A DNA stretch of 64,000 nt, taken from positions 1 to 64,000 of the forward strand of contig NZ_SJOO01000011.1 in NCBI RefSeq assembly GCF_004331265.1, given 5' to 3'. Of this stretch, positions 38,766-47,889 are shown piece by piece. The first letter of the stretch is position 1. Every line of letters begins with the position of its first letter. The notes beneath the pieces were generated by a model. It did not search any database. It saw only the letters and a list, made by a program, of their open reading frames with translations, and was not told the origin of the DNA. Source of the DNA: Enterobacter wuhouensis (GTDB lineage Bacteria > Pseudomonadota > Gammaproteobacteria > Enterobacterales > Enterobacteriaceae). The position numbers were made by a program, and so were the translations under genes.

Positions 38766-39278
38766 TTAACGCGGCTTTTTCTTCACCAGAATAGAGTGGT
38801 CGTGCTGGCATTCGCCCTGATGGCTGCAGGATTCCACTTCCACGCAGGCAGAGCACAAGCCGTGCGCTTCAATCACGTTGTGACGCAGGGCAAAGCCCAT
38901 TTTCGCTGCCAGCGTATGCATAATGTCTTCTACGCCTTCCGCGCCTTCTTCTTTTACTACGCCACAGCGGTCGCAGATAAACATGGCCGACGTGTGGGTT
39001 GGCTGGTCAAACAGATGGCACAGCACGTAGCTGTTTGTCGACTCCACCTTATGTACAAAGCCTTGTTCCAGCAGAAAATCCAGCGCGCGATAGACGGTGG
39101 GGGGCTTAGCCTGGGGTTCACTTACCCGCAGCAGATCGAGGAGATCGTACGCGCTTATCGCTCCCTGCTGCAGGCTCATCAGCCGCAATACCTCAAGGCG
39201 CTGCGGAGTCAGGCGCACATTGCGTTGCACGCATAGCTTTTCAGCTTGCGCTAGCAGCTCTTTTGTGGACTTATCCAT
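38766..39278 (-). CDS. zur: Zinc uptake repressor Zur
   Basis: A Fur-family repressor of zinc uptake genes such as znuABC. It has 170 residues against 171 in E. coli. The winged helix spans about 20-85 (LTPQRLEVLRLMSLQ, PPTVYRALDFLLEQGFVHK). Structural zinc is held by CDRCG and CSACVEVESC (about 103-106 and 143-152). The sensory site has His/Cys residues in VLCHLFDQPTHTS. GAGGTG precedes the ATG. It converges on yjbJ and diverges from the cupin gene. Confidence 0.97.
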   Translation of the reverse strand: MDKSTKELLAQAEKLCVQRNVRLTPQRLEVLRLMSLQQGAISAYDLLDLLRVSEPQAKPPTVYRALDFLLEQGFVHKVESTNSYVLCHLFDQPTHTSAMFICDRCGVVKEEGAEGVEDIMHTLAAKMGFALRHNVIEAHGLCSACVEVESCSHQGECQHDHSILVKKKPR

Positions 39279-39393
39279 TTAGCACCTCGGATGTTTTTAG
39301 AGTGGGAAACCGTCACTTTATCATGTTCTGCTAAAAACACCGAGATCCACCGGGCTGTGCTATACCTGGCGCATCGTATTTGGGGAAAAGATA

Positions 39394-39882
39394 ATGAAAA
39401 GACCTGACTGTATCCGTCACTGGCGCGACGTGGAAGGCGCAGATGATTCGACCTATCCCGACAGCAATGAGCTTTTTTCCATCGGCGCACCGCTGGCCCG
39501 CAGGCTGGGTCTGGGGCGTATTGGTATTCATCATGAACGTTTACCCCCAGGGCGTCGTACCTCCTATCCTCACGCGGAAAGCGATGAAGAGGAGTTTATC
39601 TACGTCCTTGAAGGTTACCCGGAGGCCTGGATTAACGGCTATCTGTGGAAGCTGGAGCCCGGAGACAGCGTAGGCTTCCCCGCCGGCACCGGCGTCTGCC
39701 ACACCTTCATTAACAATACCGAAGAAGAGGTGCGGCTGCTGGTGGTAGGCGAGGCCAACAAAAAGCAAAACCGCATCTACTACCCGCTGAATCCGGTGTA
39801 TGCCGCCACGCGTGAAGACCGCTGGGTAGACCATCCGCCGCAGTTTTTTGGCCCGCACGATGGAAAACCTGGGAAAAAATAA
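39394..39882 (+). CDS. Cupin-domain protein, function unknown
   Basis: A 162-residue protein with one cupin barrel. Motif 1 is spread over SYPHAESDEEEFIYVLEGYPE (H, then EE/E as likely metal ligands, about 62-80), and motif 2 over PGDSVGFPAGTGVCHTFIN (His near 104). A conserved tail, RIYYPLNPVYAATREDRWVDH, follows. Similar cupin proteins occur in many proteobacteria with no agreed role. GGGGAAAAG lies before the ATG. It occupies the place of E. coli yjbL-yjbM with the next gene, and diverges from zur; no Zur box was recognised. Confidence 0.8.
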   Translation: MKRPDCIRHWRDVEGADDSTYPDSNELFSIGAPLARRLGLGRIGIHHERLPPGRRTSYPHAESDEEEFIYVLEGYPEAWINGYLWKLEPGDSVGFPAGTGVCHTFINNTEEEVRLLVVGEANKKQNRIYYPLNPVYAATREDRWVDHPPQFFGPHDGKPGKK

Positions 39883-40054
39883 TTTCCTCTTCTATAAATA
39901 TTGAGGGCCGTCACAAAATATAACAGGCCGTAAGGGAGTTTTACTTAGGGACAGAAATAGCGGGTCTTTTACTACTTATTCACAGCAATAGTTCGTTCCT
40001 GTTTGGGTGATAACAGACAGGGGTTATTTCATAACAGACTATAACGGGCATACT

Positions 40055-41365
40055 GTGAAAAAACATTTTAAATTTTCGGTGGTTAGCATCGCTGTCTCCC
40101 TTTTTATGGCAAATCAGGCGGGAGCAGCCAATACCTGGACAGAATCACGTAGCGACGCAATGGGTGGTACCGGCGTTGCATCCGGCAGCTATGGCAGCGG
40201 GGCGTTAATCAACCCCGCACTGCTGGCAAAGGCAAAACCTGATGATGACGTCACGGTGATTTTACCTTCCGTCGGCGCGCAAATTACGGATAAAGACAAT
40301 CTTCAGGACGAGATTGATAACATCAATGACAAAATCAATCACTATCAGGATGTGATTGATAATCTTACTCCCGGTGAAATCATCACCAATCCGCTAGGTT
40401 CAATCAACCAGTTCCAGGGCGCGGCGAAAGATCTCGCGGATGAACTGGACTACCTCAAAGGTAAAACCGCGCGCGCCACGGCAGGCGCGGGGATTGCAGT
40501 CAGTATCCCTAACGACGTCCTTTCCGTGGCCTTTATGGCGAAAGGCTACGCCCACGGGCGCGTTAGCTCCTCTATCGATCAGCAGGATATTGATTACCTG
40601 CGCGGTATTCAAAAGAGCGATGCGGTAGCCGCTGGCGTGGCGCTGGACGCTGCGCTGAACGGCACCGATCAAATCACCAAAAACCTCAACTCAACGGCAT
40701 CTGGACGGGCGGCGATTGTCTCCGACTATGGTATTGCGGTGGCCCGCCAGTTCGATCTGGGCGGCGTTCCGGTTTCCGTGGGCGTGACGCCAAAGCTGCA
40801 AAAAACCTGGGTCTATAACTACACCACCTCAATTTACGATTACGACAGTAACAAGTGGAACGACAGCCGCTACCGTACCGACGACACCGGCTTCAACGTC
40901 GATACCGGTATCGCCGCCGATTTAGGTGAAAACTGGACGCTCGGCCTGAGCGGACAAAACCTGATGTCGCGCGATATCGACACGAAAGATGTTCGCATTC
41001 GCAACGGTCGCACGGGTGAAGTTGTTAGCTACAAAGATACCTACCAGATCCGTCCGCTGGTGACCGCAGGCGCGGCCTGGCACAACGATCTGGTGACCCT
41101 GACCGCTGATGGCGATCTGACGGAAACCAAGGGCTTCAAAAGTGAAGATACCTCTCAGTACGCTGGCGTAGGTGCCGAGGTCACGCCGCTGAGCTGGCTG
41201 GCCGTTCGCGCCGGTTTCCGTGCGGATATGAAAGGGAATGACAGCAACGTCTTTACCGGCGGTGTCGGCTTTGCACCGTTTAACACCGTCCATGTTGACC
41301 TGATGGGCCTGTATGGTGAGGACGAAACCTGGGGTGCAGGCGCACAGCTGAGCATGACGTTTTAA
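40055..41365 (+). CDS. TraF-like outer-membrane barrel protein (PF13729 type)
   Basis: A predicted outer-membrane protein of 436 residues from GTG 40055. It has a signal peptide (KKHFKFSVVSIAVSLFMANQAGA, two parts), then the N-terminal NTWTESRSDAMGGTGVA typical of OmpP1/UPF0164/TraF_2-like barrels. A helical, possibly coiled-coil insert lies at about 75-145 (LQDEIDNINDKINHYQDVID). Alternating strands end in LSMTF. Despite the family name there are no conjugation genes here. An earlier in-frame GTG (40007) is rejected because it buries the signal peptide. A terminator follows. Absent from E. coli K-12 at this site. Confidence 0.75.
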   Translation: MKKHFKFSVVSIAVSLFMANQAGAANTWTESRSDAMGGTGVASGSYGSGALINPALLAKAKPDDDVTVILPSVGAQITDKDNLQDEIDNINDKINHYQDVIDNLTPGEIITNPLGSINQFQGAAKDLADELDYLKGKTARATAGAGIAVSIPNDVLSVAFMAKGYAHGRVSSSIDQQDIDYLRGIQKSDAVAAGVALDAALNGTDQITKNLNSTASGRAAIVSDYGIAVARQFDLGGVPVSVGVTPKLQKTWVYNYTTSIYDYDSNKWNDSRYRTDDTGFNVDTGIAADLGENWTLGLSGQNLMSRDIDTKDVRIRNGRTGEVVSYKDTYQIRPLVTAGAAWHNDLVTLTADGDLTETKGFKSEDTSQYAGVGAEVTPLSWLAVRAGFRADMKGNDSNVFTGGVGFAPFNTVHVDLMGLYGEDETWGAGAQLSMTF

Positions 41366-41370
41366 AGTAG

Positions 41371-41402
41371 ACCGGAGGCGCTGCGCCTCCGGCTTTTCTT
41401 TG
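41371..41402 (+). terminator. Terminator of the TraF-like gene
   Basis: CCGGAGGCGC, TG, GCGCCTCCGG class hairpin followed by CTTTTCTTT. Confidence 0.88.
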
Positions 41403-41447
41403 TGCTATAGTAGCGCCCCTTTTCCACCAGATGCTTAAAACTTCGCC

Positions 41448-42443
41448 ATGTCGTCAGAATTACAGACCGCTTTTCCCGCACACCGTTTCTCCATTGCGCC
41501 GATGCTCGACTGGACGGACAGACACTGCCGCTACTTCCTGCGCCAGCTCTCCCGCCATACGCTGCTGTACACCGAAATGGTGACCACCGGGGCGATTATC
41601 CACGGGAAGGGAGACTATCTGGCGTACAGTGAAGAAGAACATCCGGTTGCCCTGCAGCTGGGCGGCAGCGATCCGGCCGCGCTGGCGCAGTGCGCGAAGC
41701 TGGCGGAAGAACGCGGCTACGACGAAATTAACCTGAACGTGGGCTGCCCGTCCGATCGCGTGCAAAACGGCATGTTCGGCGCGTGTTTAATGGGCAACGC
41801 ACAGCTGGTGGCGGACTGTATCAAGGCGATGCGCGACGTGGTTTCCATTCCGGTCACGGTCAAAACCCGTATCGGCATTGACGATCAGGACAGCTACGAA
41901 TTCCTGTGTGATTTCATCAATACCGTTGCCGGAAGGGGCGAATGCGAGATGTTTATCATCCACGCGCGTAAAGCCTGGCTTTCCGGCCTCAGCCCGAAAG
42001 AGAACCGCGAAATCCCGCCGCTGGACTACCCGCGCGTGTACCAGCTGAAGCGTGATTTCCCGCACCTGACGATGTCAATCAACGGCGGCATCAAGTCGCT
42101 GGAAGAGGCCAAAGCGCACCTGGAACATATGGATGGCGTGATGGTTGGACGCGAGGCGTATCAAAACCCGGGCATTCTGGCGACGGTCGATCGTGAAATT
42201 TATGGCACTGGAGGCGCCGATACCGACCCGGTTTCGGTGGTGCGGGCCATGTATCCGTATATTGAGCGCGAGCTGAGCAACGGCACCTATCTTGGCCACA
42301 TTACGCGCCATATGCTTGGCCTGTTCCAGGGTATTCCCGGCGCGCGTCAGTGGCGTCGCTATCTGAGCGAGAATGCGCATAAAGCCGGAGCCGATATTGA
42401 CGTGCTGGAGCACGCCCTGCGCCTGGTCGCGGATAAGCGATAA
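41448..42443 (+). CDS. dusA: tRNA-dihydrouridine(20/20a) synthase
   Basis: DusA reduces uridine 20 and 20a in tRNA D-loops using FMN and NADPH. The 331-residue TIM barrel shows the FMN site APMLDWTDRHCRYFLR, the catalytic cysteine in LNVGCPSDRVQNG (about 98), FIIHARKAWLSGLSPKENR (near 185) and NGGIKSLEEA. The N-terminus differs from the longer E. coli one, which is common in this gene. dusA is a frequent integration target for mobile elements elsewhere, but none is seen here. Confidence 0.97.
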   Translation: MSSELQTAFPAHRFSIAPMLDWTDRHCRYFLRQLSRHTLLYTEMVTTGAIIHGKGDYLAYSEEEHPVALQLGGSDPAALAQCAKLAEERGYDEINLNVGCPSDRVQNGMFGACLMGNAQLVADCIKAMRDVVSIPVTVKTRIGIDDQDSYEFLCDFINTVAGRGECEMFIIHARKAWLSGLSPKENREIPPLDYPRVYQLKRDFPHLTMSINGGIKSLEEAKAHLEHMDGVMVGREAYQNPGILATVDREIYGTGGADTDPVSVVRAMYPYIERELSNGTYLGHITRHMLGLFQGIPGARQWRRYLSENAHKAGADIDVLEHALRLVADKR

Positions 42444-42471
42444 ATTTCGCTAAAAGTTCGTCAAATTCGCC

Positions 42472-42505
42472 ACGCCCTGCAAGTGATTGCGGGGCGTTTT
42501 TCTTT
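42472..42505 (+). terminator. dusA terminator
   Basis: ACGCCCTGCA pairs imperfectly with TGCGGGGCGT across AGTGAT, followed by TTTTCTTT, 28 bp after dusA. Confidence 0.82.
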
Positions 42506-42524
42506 AATAACAATGGGTTATTTT

Positions 42525-42540
42525 TGGCATGATTCTTGTA
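42525..42540 (+). promoter_or_regulatory. Sigma-54 promoter of pspG
   Basis: TGGCATGATTCTTGTA fits the -24/-12 pattern (GG and TTG-type element, correct spacing) and is the same arrangement as in E. coli pspG, which depends on sigma-54 and PspF. Confidence 0.8.
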
Positions 42541-42579
42541 ATGATCGCTGCATCATTCGGGAACTCGTGGGAGAGCACC

Positions 42580-42822
42580 ATGCTGGAACTTCTTTTTGTG
42601 ATTGGCTTTTTTGTCATGCTGATGGTGACGGGCGTGTCGCTGCTCGGCATTCTTGCCGCGATTGTCGTGGCGACGGTGGTGATGTTTATCGGCGGGCTGT
42701 TTGCCCTGACGATCAAGCTCCTGCCGTGGCTACTGCTGGCCATTGCGGTCGTGTGGGTAATACGGGCGATTAAATCGCCAAAAGTGCCCAATTATCAGCG
42801 CAATAACCGCTTCCGTTACTAA
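42580..42822 (+). CDS. pspG: Phage shock protein G
   Basis: PspG is a small inner-membrane effector of the phage-shock response. ATG 42580 (MLELLFVIGFFVMLM) gives 80 residues as in E. coli, with GGGAGAG upstream. Two or three hydrophobic helices and the basic tail KSPKVPNYQRNNRFRY are seen. A sigma-54 promoter lies 40 bp upstream, so PspF activation under envelope stress is expected. Upstream in-frame codons to 42529 overlap the promoter and are rejected. Confidence 0.95.
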   Translation: MLELLFVIGFFVMLMVTGVSLLGILAAIVVATVVMFIGGLFALTIKLLPWLLLAIAVVWVIRAIKSPKVPNYQRNNRFRY

Positions 42823-42959
42823 GGTATTGAGGTGTTCGTCACATACCTGCAACTTTTCCGGCAGCATGGCTTAGAACGGAATAGGATTTACTTATCGAAT
42901 CTGTCACTATGACTGCCGCAAAAGAATTCATCGAGCTGTACCCTACATACAGCCGAACT

Positions 42960-43003
42960 AAAAAAAGAAAGGGCTTCCCACGGGAAGCCCAATTTCTTTT
43001 TAG
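42960..43003. terminator. Bidirectional terminator between pspG and qorA
   Basis: GGGCTTCCC, ACG, GGAAGCCC hairpin (42971-42990) flanked by AAAAAAGAAA on the left and TTTCTTTTT on the right, so it works in both directions and mainly ends qorA. The preceding 42823-42960 holds no recognised gene. Confidence 0.88.
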
Positions 43004-43006
43004 GGC

Positions 43007-43990
43007 CTAGGGGATCAGCAGGCTTGAGCCCTGCGTCGCCCGGCTCTCCAGCACCTCATGCGCGCGCTGCGCATCGGTCAGCGCATACTTCTGCGCATCC
43101 GCAACGTCCACTTTGATTACGCCGCTGGCGATCAGCGAGAACAGCTCGTTGCTGGCTTCTACCAGTTCTTCCCGGTTGGTGATGTAACCCTGCAGGGAAG
43201 GGCGCGTTACGTACAGCGAACCCTTCTGGTTCAGAATGCCCAGGTTCACGCCGGTGACCGCGCCCGAGGCGTTACCGAAGCTTACCATCAGCCCACGGCG
43301 CTGCAGACAGTCCAGCGACGCTTCCCAGGTATCTTTCCCCACCGAGTCATACACCACGCGCACTTTTTGACCGTGCGTGATCTCTTTTAGCCGCTCAACA
43401 ATGCTCTCTTCACGGTAGTTGATCGCCTGCCATGCCCCCGCATCCAATGCGCGCTGCGCTTTCTGCGCGCTGCCCACGGTACCGATAAGCTTCGCGCCCA
43501 GCGCTTTCGCCCACTGACAGGCGATCAGCCCCACGCCGCCCGCAGCGGCATGAAACAGGAACTGCTCATCGGGTTTGATCTCATAGGTTTTGCGCAGCAG
43601 ATAATAGACGGTCAGTCCTTTAAGGAACGAGGCGGCAGCCTGCTCAAAGGAGATGGCGTTAGGCAGCAGGGCGGCTTTATCCGCCGGAACGTTATGAACG
43701 GAGCTGTAGGCGCCCAGAGCTGATTGCGCATACACCACGCGATCGCCTTCTTTAAAGTGCTTAACGGCGCTGCCCACTTTACTTACCACCCCCGCAGCCT
43801 CGGTTCCCAGGCCGCTCGGCATAGACGGAGGCGGATAGAGGCCGCCGCGAATATAGGTATCAATGTAGTTAATGCCAATCGCTTTGTTTTCAACCTGAAC
43901 TTCATTTTCACCAGGCGCGGCGGGGGTAAATTCCACCGCTTTGAGAACGTCTGGTCCACCGTGTTTCTGGAATTCAATGCGCGTTGCCAT
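43007..43990 (-). CDS. qorA: NADPH-dependent quinone oxidoreductase
   Basis: A cytoplasmic zinc-free medium-chain dehydrogenase/reductase that reduces quinones with NADPH. It has 327 residues, as in E. coli QorA. The family signature GTEAAGVVSKVG is near 60-75, the nucleotide-binding glycine motif AAAGGVGLIACQWAKALGA near 145-165, and it ends ESRATQGSSLLIP. GGAGG lies before the ATG. It diverges from dnaB with a 66-bp gap. Confidence 0.97.
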   Translation of the reverse strand: MATRIEFQKHGGPDVLKAVEFTPAAPGENEVQVENKAIGINYIDTYIRGGLYPPPSMPSGLGTEAAGVVSKVGSAVKHFKEGDRVVYAQSALGAYSSVHNVPADKAALLPNAISFEQAAASFLKGLTVYYLLRKTYEIKPDEQFLFHAAAGGVGLIACQWAKALGAKLIGTVGSAQKAQRALDAGAWQAINYREESIVERLKEITHGQKVRVVYDSVGKDTWEASLDCLQRRGLMVSFGNASGAVTGVNLGILNQKGSLYVTRPSLQGYITNREELVEASNELFSLIASGVIKVDVADAQKYALTDAQRAHEVLESRATQGSSLLIP

Positions 43991-44056
43991 GCTCCCTCCG
44001 TAAGAAAAATATGGTAATCTTTCGACCCACTCTTTATCTCGGTAACTCCATTCACT

Positions 44057-45469
44057 ATGGCAGGAAACAAACCCTTCAACAAACAGACTGAACCCCGCGA
44101 ACGTGATTTCCAGGTCGCCGGGTTAAAAGTCCCGCCGCACTCGATTGAAGCGGAACAGTCGGTGTTGGGCGGTTTAATGCTGGATAACGAACGCTGGGAC
44201 GACGTCGCCGAACGCGTCGTGGCGGAAGATTTCTATACCCGCCCGCACCGCCACATCTTTACCGAAATGGCGCGCCTGCAGGAGTCGGGCAGCCCGATCG
44301 ACCTGATTACGCTCGCGGAATCGCTTGAGCGCCTGGGGCAGCTCGACAGCTGCGGCGGGTTTGCCTATCTGGCAGAGCTTTCAAAAAACACGCCAAGTGC
44401 GGCAAACATCAGCGCTTACGCCGATATCGTGCGTGAACGTGCCGTTGTGCGCGAGATGATCTCGGTAGCGAATGAGATCGCCGAAGCGGGCTTTGACCCG
44501 CAGGGTCGCTCCAGCGAAGATCTGCTCGACCTTGCCGAATCCCGCGTCTTTAAAATTGCCGAAAGCCGTGCAAATAAAGACGAAGGCCCAAAAAACATTG
44601 CCGATGTGCTCGACGCCACCGTCGCGCGTATCGAACAGCTGTTCCAGCAGCCGCATGACGGCGTCACCGGCGTAAACACCGGCTATGATGATTTGAATAA
44701 GAAAACCGCCGGCCTGCAGCCGTCGGATTTGATCATCGTCGCCGCGCGTCCGTCGATGGGTAAAACCACATTTGCGATGAACCTCGTCGAAAATGCGGCG
44801 ATGCTGCAGGATAAGCCGGTGCTTATCTTCAGTCTGGAGATGCCCTCCGAGCAGATCATGATGCGTTCTCTGGCGTCGCTGTCGCGCGTGGATCAGACCC
44901 GCATTCGTACCGGCCAGCTTGATGATGAAGACTGGGCGCGTATCTCAGGCACCATGGGCATTCTGCTGGAAAAACGGAACATCTACATCGATGACTCCTC
45001 CGGCCTGACGCCGACGGAAGTGCGCTCCCGCGCGCGCCGTATCGCCCGCGAACACGGCGGCATCGGCCTTATTATGATCGACTACCTTCAGCTGATGCGC
45101 GTGCCGTCGCTCTCCGACAACCGTACGCTGGAAATTGCAGAGATTTCCCGCTCGCTCAAGGCGCTGGCCAAAGAGCTGCACGTGCCGGTGGTGGCGCTGT
45201 CGCAGCTTAACCGCTCCCTGGAACAACGTGCCGACAAGCGCCCGGTCAACTCCGACCTGCGTGAATCCGGCTCCATCGAGCAGGATGCCGACTTAATCAT
45301 GTTTATCTACCGTGATGAGGTTTATCACGAGAACAGCGACCTGAAAGGGATCGCCGAAATCATTATCGGTAAGCAGCGTAACGGCCCTATCGGTACGGTG
45401 CGTCTGACCTTTAACGGACAGTGGTCGCGTTTCGACAACTATGCCGGTCCTCAATATGATGATGAGTAA
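44057..45469 (+). CDS. dnaB: Replicative DNA helicase
   Basis: DnaB is the hexameric 5'-3' helicase of the chromosomal replisome. The 470 residues compare with 471 in E. coli. The N-terminal DnaG-contact domain (about 25-170) begins PPHSIEAEQSVLGGLMLDNE. The RecA-like ATPase domain has Walker A ARPSMGKTTFA (about 228-238), Walker B IMIDYLQLM and the arginine-finger region. It ends NYAGPQYDDE. No intein or insertion. alr follows after 16 bp. Confidence 0.99.
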   Translation: MAGNKPFNKQTEPRERDFQVAGLKVPPHSIEAEQSVLGGLMLDNERWDDVAERVVAEDFYTRPHRHIFTEMARLQESGSPIDLITLAESLERLGQLDSCGGFAYLAELSKNTPSAANISAYADIVRERAVVREMISVANEIAEAGFDPQGRSSEDLLDLAESRVFKIAESRANKDEGPKNIADVLDATVARIEQLFQQPHDGVTGVNTGYDDLNKKTAGLQPSDLIIVAARPSMGKTTFAMNLVENAAMLQDKPVLIFSLEMPSEQIMMRSLASLSRVDQTRIRTGQLDDEDWARISGTMGILLEKRNIYIDDSSGLTPTEVRSRARRIAREHGGIGLIMIDYLQLMRVPSLSDNRTLEIAEISRSLKALAKELHVPVVALSQLNRSLEQRADKRPVNSDLRESGSIEQDADLIMFIYRDEVYHENSDLKGIAEIIIGKQRNGPIGTVRLTFNGQWSRFDNYAGPQYDDE

Positions 45470-45485
45470 TTTCTAAGGAATTCAA

Positions 45486-46565
45486 ATGCAAGCGGCAACT
45501 GTTGTTATTAACCGCCGCGCTCTGCGACACAACCTGCAACGTCTGCGTGAACTGGCGCCCGCCAGCAAGCTCGTTGCAGTCGTGAAAGCGAACGCTTACG
45601 GACACGGTCTTATTGAGACCGCGCGAACGCTCCCCGATGCCGACGCTTTTGGCGTCGCCCGTCTTGAAGAAGCTCTCCGCCTGCGCGCGGGCGGGATTAC
45701 CCAACCGATTCTGCTCCTTGAAGGCTTTTTTGAAGCGTCGGACCTGCCGACCATTGCCGACCAGCATCTGCACACGGCGGTCCACAACGAAGAACAGCTT
45801 GCGGCACTCGAAGCCGCCGAGCTGAGCGAGCCGGTGACCGTGTGGATGAAGCTTGATACGGGCATGCACCGTCTGGGCGTGCGTCCGGAAAGTGCCGAGG
45901 CGTTTTACCAGCGCCTGTGCCAGTGCAAAAACGTGCGCCAGCCGGTCAATATCGTCAGCCACTTCGCCCGTGCCGATGAGCCGGAGTGTGGGGCGACCGA
46001 GCAGCAGCTCGATATCTTCAACACCTTTTGCGAAGGCAAGCCGGGCATGCGCTCACTCGCGGCATCCGGCGGCATTCTGCTGTGGCCGCAGTCTCACTTC
46101 GACTGGGCGCGCCCGGGCATAATCCTTTACGGCGTATCGCCGCTGGAGGGCAAGCCCTGGGGGCCGGATTTCGGTTTTCAGCCGGTGATGTCTCTCGTGT
46201 CCAACCTGATTGCGGTGCGTGAGCACAAAGCGGGTGAACCGGTAGGCTACGGCGGCACCTGGACCAGCGAGCGCGATACGCGTCTGGGCGTGGTGGCGAT
46301 GGGCTATGGCGACGGCTATCCCCGCGCCGCGCCATCGGGTACGCCGGTGCTGGTAAACGGCCGTGAAGCGAAGATTGTTGGCCGCGTGGCAATGGACATG
46401 ATTTGCGTCGACCTGGGGCCAGAGGCGCAGGACAAAGCGGGCGACGATGTGGTGATGTGGGGCGAAGGCCTGCCCGTTGAGCGCATTGCTGAAATCACAA
46501 AAGTAAGTGCTTACGAACTTATTACGCGGCTCACGTCGCGGGTTGCAATGAAGTACATCGACTAA
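45486..46565 (+). CDS. alr: Alanine racemase, biosynthetic
   Basis: Alr makes D-alanine for peptidoglycan from L-alanine using PLP. The 359 residues equal E. coli Alr. The PLP lysine is in VAVVKANAYGHG (about residue 34) and the second catalytic base tyrosine is in GEPVGYGGTW (about 255). VAMDMICVDLG lies near the C-terminal barrel domain. AAGGAATTCAA precedes the ATG. It probably shares a transcript with dnaB. Confidence 0.98.
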   Translation: MQAATVVINRRALRHNLQRLRELAPASKLVAVVKANAYGHGLIETARTLPDADAFGVARLEEALRLRAGGITQPILLLEGFFEASDLPTIADQHLHTAVHNEEQLAALEAAELSEPVTVWMKLDTGMHRLGVRPESAEAFYQRLCQCKNVRQPVNIVSHFARADEPECGATEQQLDIFNTFCEGKPGMRSLAASGGILLWPQSHFDWARPGIILYGVSPLEGKPWGPDFGFQPVMSLVSNLIAVREHKAGEPVGYGGTWTSERDTRLGVVAMGYGDGYPRAAPSGTPVLVNGREAKIVGRVAMDMICVDLGPEAQDKAGDDVVMWGEGLPVERIAEITKVSAYELITRLTSRVAMKYID

Positions 46566-46574
46566 GATGCCAAT

Positions 46575-46600
46575 GGAGTGAGGTATTTCACCTCACTCCC
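46575..46600 (+). terminator. Hairpin after alr, weak terminator
   Basis: GGAGTGAGGT, ATTTC, ACCTCACTCC is a perfect 10-bp stem, but only CACTTTATT follows, so termination may be partial. Confidence 0.6.
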
Positions 46601-46684
46601 ACTTTATTAACATCCCCTCGACCTTCTTCCACTTCCGGTTTATTGTTGAATTCCCTGCCTCATCGAATTCCGGAGAATCATCGC

Positions 46685-47878
46685 GTGTTTCAGAAAGTTG
46701 ACGCCTACGCCGGCGACCCTATTCTCTCCTTAATGGAGCGTTTCAAAGAAGATCCTCGCAGCGACAAAGTGAACCTCAGCATTGGCCTGTATTACAACGA
46801 GGATGGCATCATTCCTCAATTAAAAGCCGTGGCCGAAGCCGAAGCGCGCCTTAACGCGACCCCGCACGGCGCTTCTCTCTATCTGCCGATGGAAGGGTTA
46901 AATACCTATCGCAACACCATTGCGCCGCTGCTGTTTGGTGCCGATCACGCGGTGCTTGCGCAAAAGCGCGTGGCGACCATCCAGACGCTGGGCGGCTCGG
47001 GTGCGCTGAAGGTCGGCGCTGACTTCCTGAAAAAATACTTCCCGGATTCCGGCGTGTGGGTCAGCGACCCAACGTGGGAAAACCACGTTGCGATCTTCGA
47101 AGGTGCGGGCTTTAAGGTCGCAACCTATCCGTGGTTCGACAGCGAAACCAACGGCGTACGCGTCGATGCGCTGCTGGAAAAACTGAACACCCTGCCGGCG
47201 CGCAGCATCGTTCTGCTGCATCCGTGCTGCCATAACCCGACCGGCGCCGATCTCACCAATGCCGAGTGGGATGCATTGATTGAGGTGCTGAAGGCGCGTG
47301 ACCTGATCCCGTTCCTCGACATTGCCTACCAGGGCTTTGGCGCAGGGATGGAAGAGGACGCCTACGCGATCCGCGCGATTGCCAGCGCCGGCTTGCCTGC
47401 ACTGGTCAGCAACTCCTTCTCTAAAATTTTCTCCCTTTACGGCGAGCGCGTGGGCGGTCTGTCGGTGGTGTGTGACGATGCCGACGCGGCTGGCCGCGTG
47501 CTGGGCCAGCTGAAAGCGACGGTTCGCCGTATCTACTCCAGCCCGCCTGCATTCGGGGCTCAGGTGGTAGCGACCGTGCTCGGCGACGACCAGCTGAAAG
47601 CAACCTGGCTTGCGGAAGTGGAAGCAATGCGTAAGCGTATTCTGTCCATGCGTCAGGCGCTGGTTAACGTGCTGAAAGAGGCGGTGCCGGAGCATAATTT
47701 CGACTACCTGCTCAAGCAGCGCGGGATGTTCAGCTACACCGGACTGAGCGCGGCGCAGGTCGATCGTCTGCGCGACGAGTTTGGCGTCTACCTCATTGCC
47801 AGCGGCCGTATGTGCGTAGCCGGTCTGAACGCTAACAACGTCCAGCGCGTGGCACAGGCGTTTGCTGCTGTAATGTAA
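46685..47878 (+). CDS. tyrB: Aromatic amino acid aminotransferase
   Basis: TyrB catalyses the last transamination in tyrosine and phenylalanine synthesis and also works on leucine precursors. I start at GTG 46685 (FQKVDAYAGDPI), giving 397 residues as in E. coli, with CCGGAGAATC upstream; open codons back to 46643 are rejected. The PLP lysine lies in SNSFSKIFSLYGERVGGL (about 247). HPCCHNPTGADLT and YLIASGRMCVAGLN are further signatures. I could not find a clear TyrR box. Confidence 0.97.
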   Translation: MFQKVDAYAGDPILSLMERFKEDPRSDKVNLSIGLYYNEDGIIPQLKAVAEAEARLNATPHGASLYLPMEGLNTYRNTIAPLLFGADHAVLAQKRVATIQTLGGSGALKVGADFLKKYFPDSGVWVSDPTWENHVAIFEGAGFKVATYPWFDSETNGVRVDALLEKLNTLPARSIVLLHPCCHNPTGADLTNAEWDALIEVLKARDLIPFLDIAYQGFGAGMEEDAYAIRAIASAGLPALVSNSFSKIFSLYGERVGGLSVVCDDADAAGRVLGQLKATVRRIYSSPPAFGAQVVATVLGDDQLKATWLAEVEAMRKRILSMRQALVNVLKEAVPEHNFDYLLKQRGMFSYTGLSAAQVDRLRDEFGVYLIASGRMCVAGLNANNVQRVAQAFAAVM

Positions 47879-47889
47879 GTGCTCACTTA

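Noticed and set aside
39279..39393. Zur-binding site between zur and the cupin gene
   Set aside because: No sequence close to the symmetric Zur motif was seen.
40055..41365. Conjugation gene (TraF)
   Set aside because: The family name comes from a plasmid operon, but no other transfer gene is near and the product looks like an outer-membrane barrel.
41448..42443. Integrated element at dusA
   Set aside because: dusA is a known integration target, but the gene is intact and followed by its terminator and pspG; no integrase or duplicated end was seen.
42909..43010. 33-codon ORF running into the qorA terminator
   Set aside because: No ribosome-binding site, and most of it is the terminator hairpin.
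46600..46684. TyrR box before tyrB
   Set aside because: No TGTAAA-N6-TTTACA-like sequence could be found in the gap.
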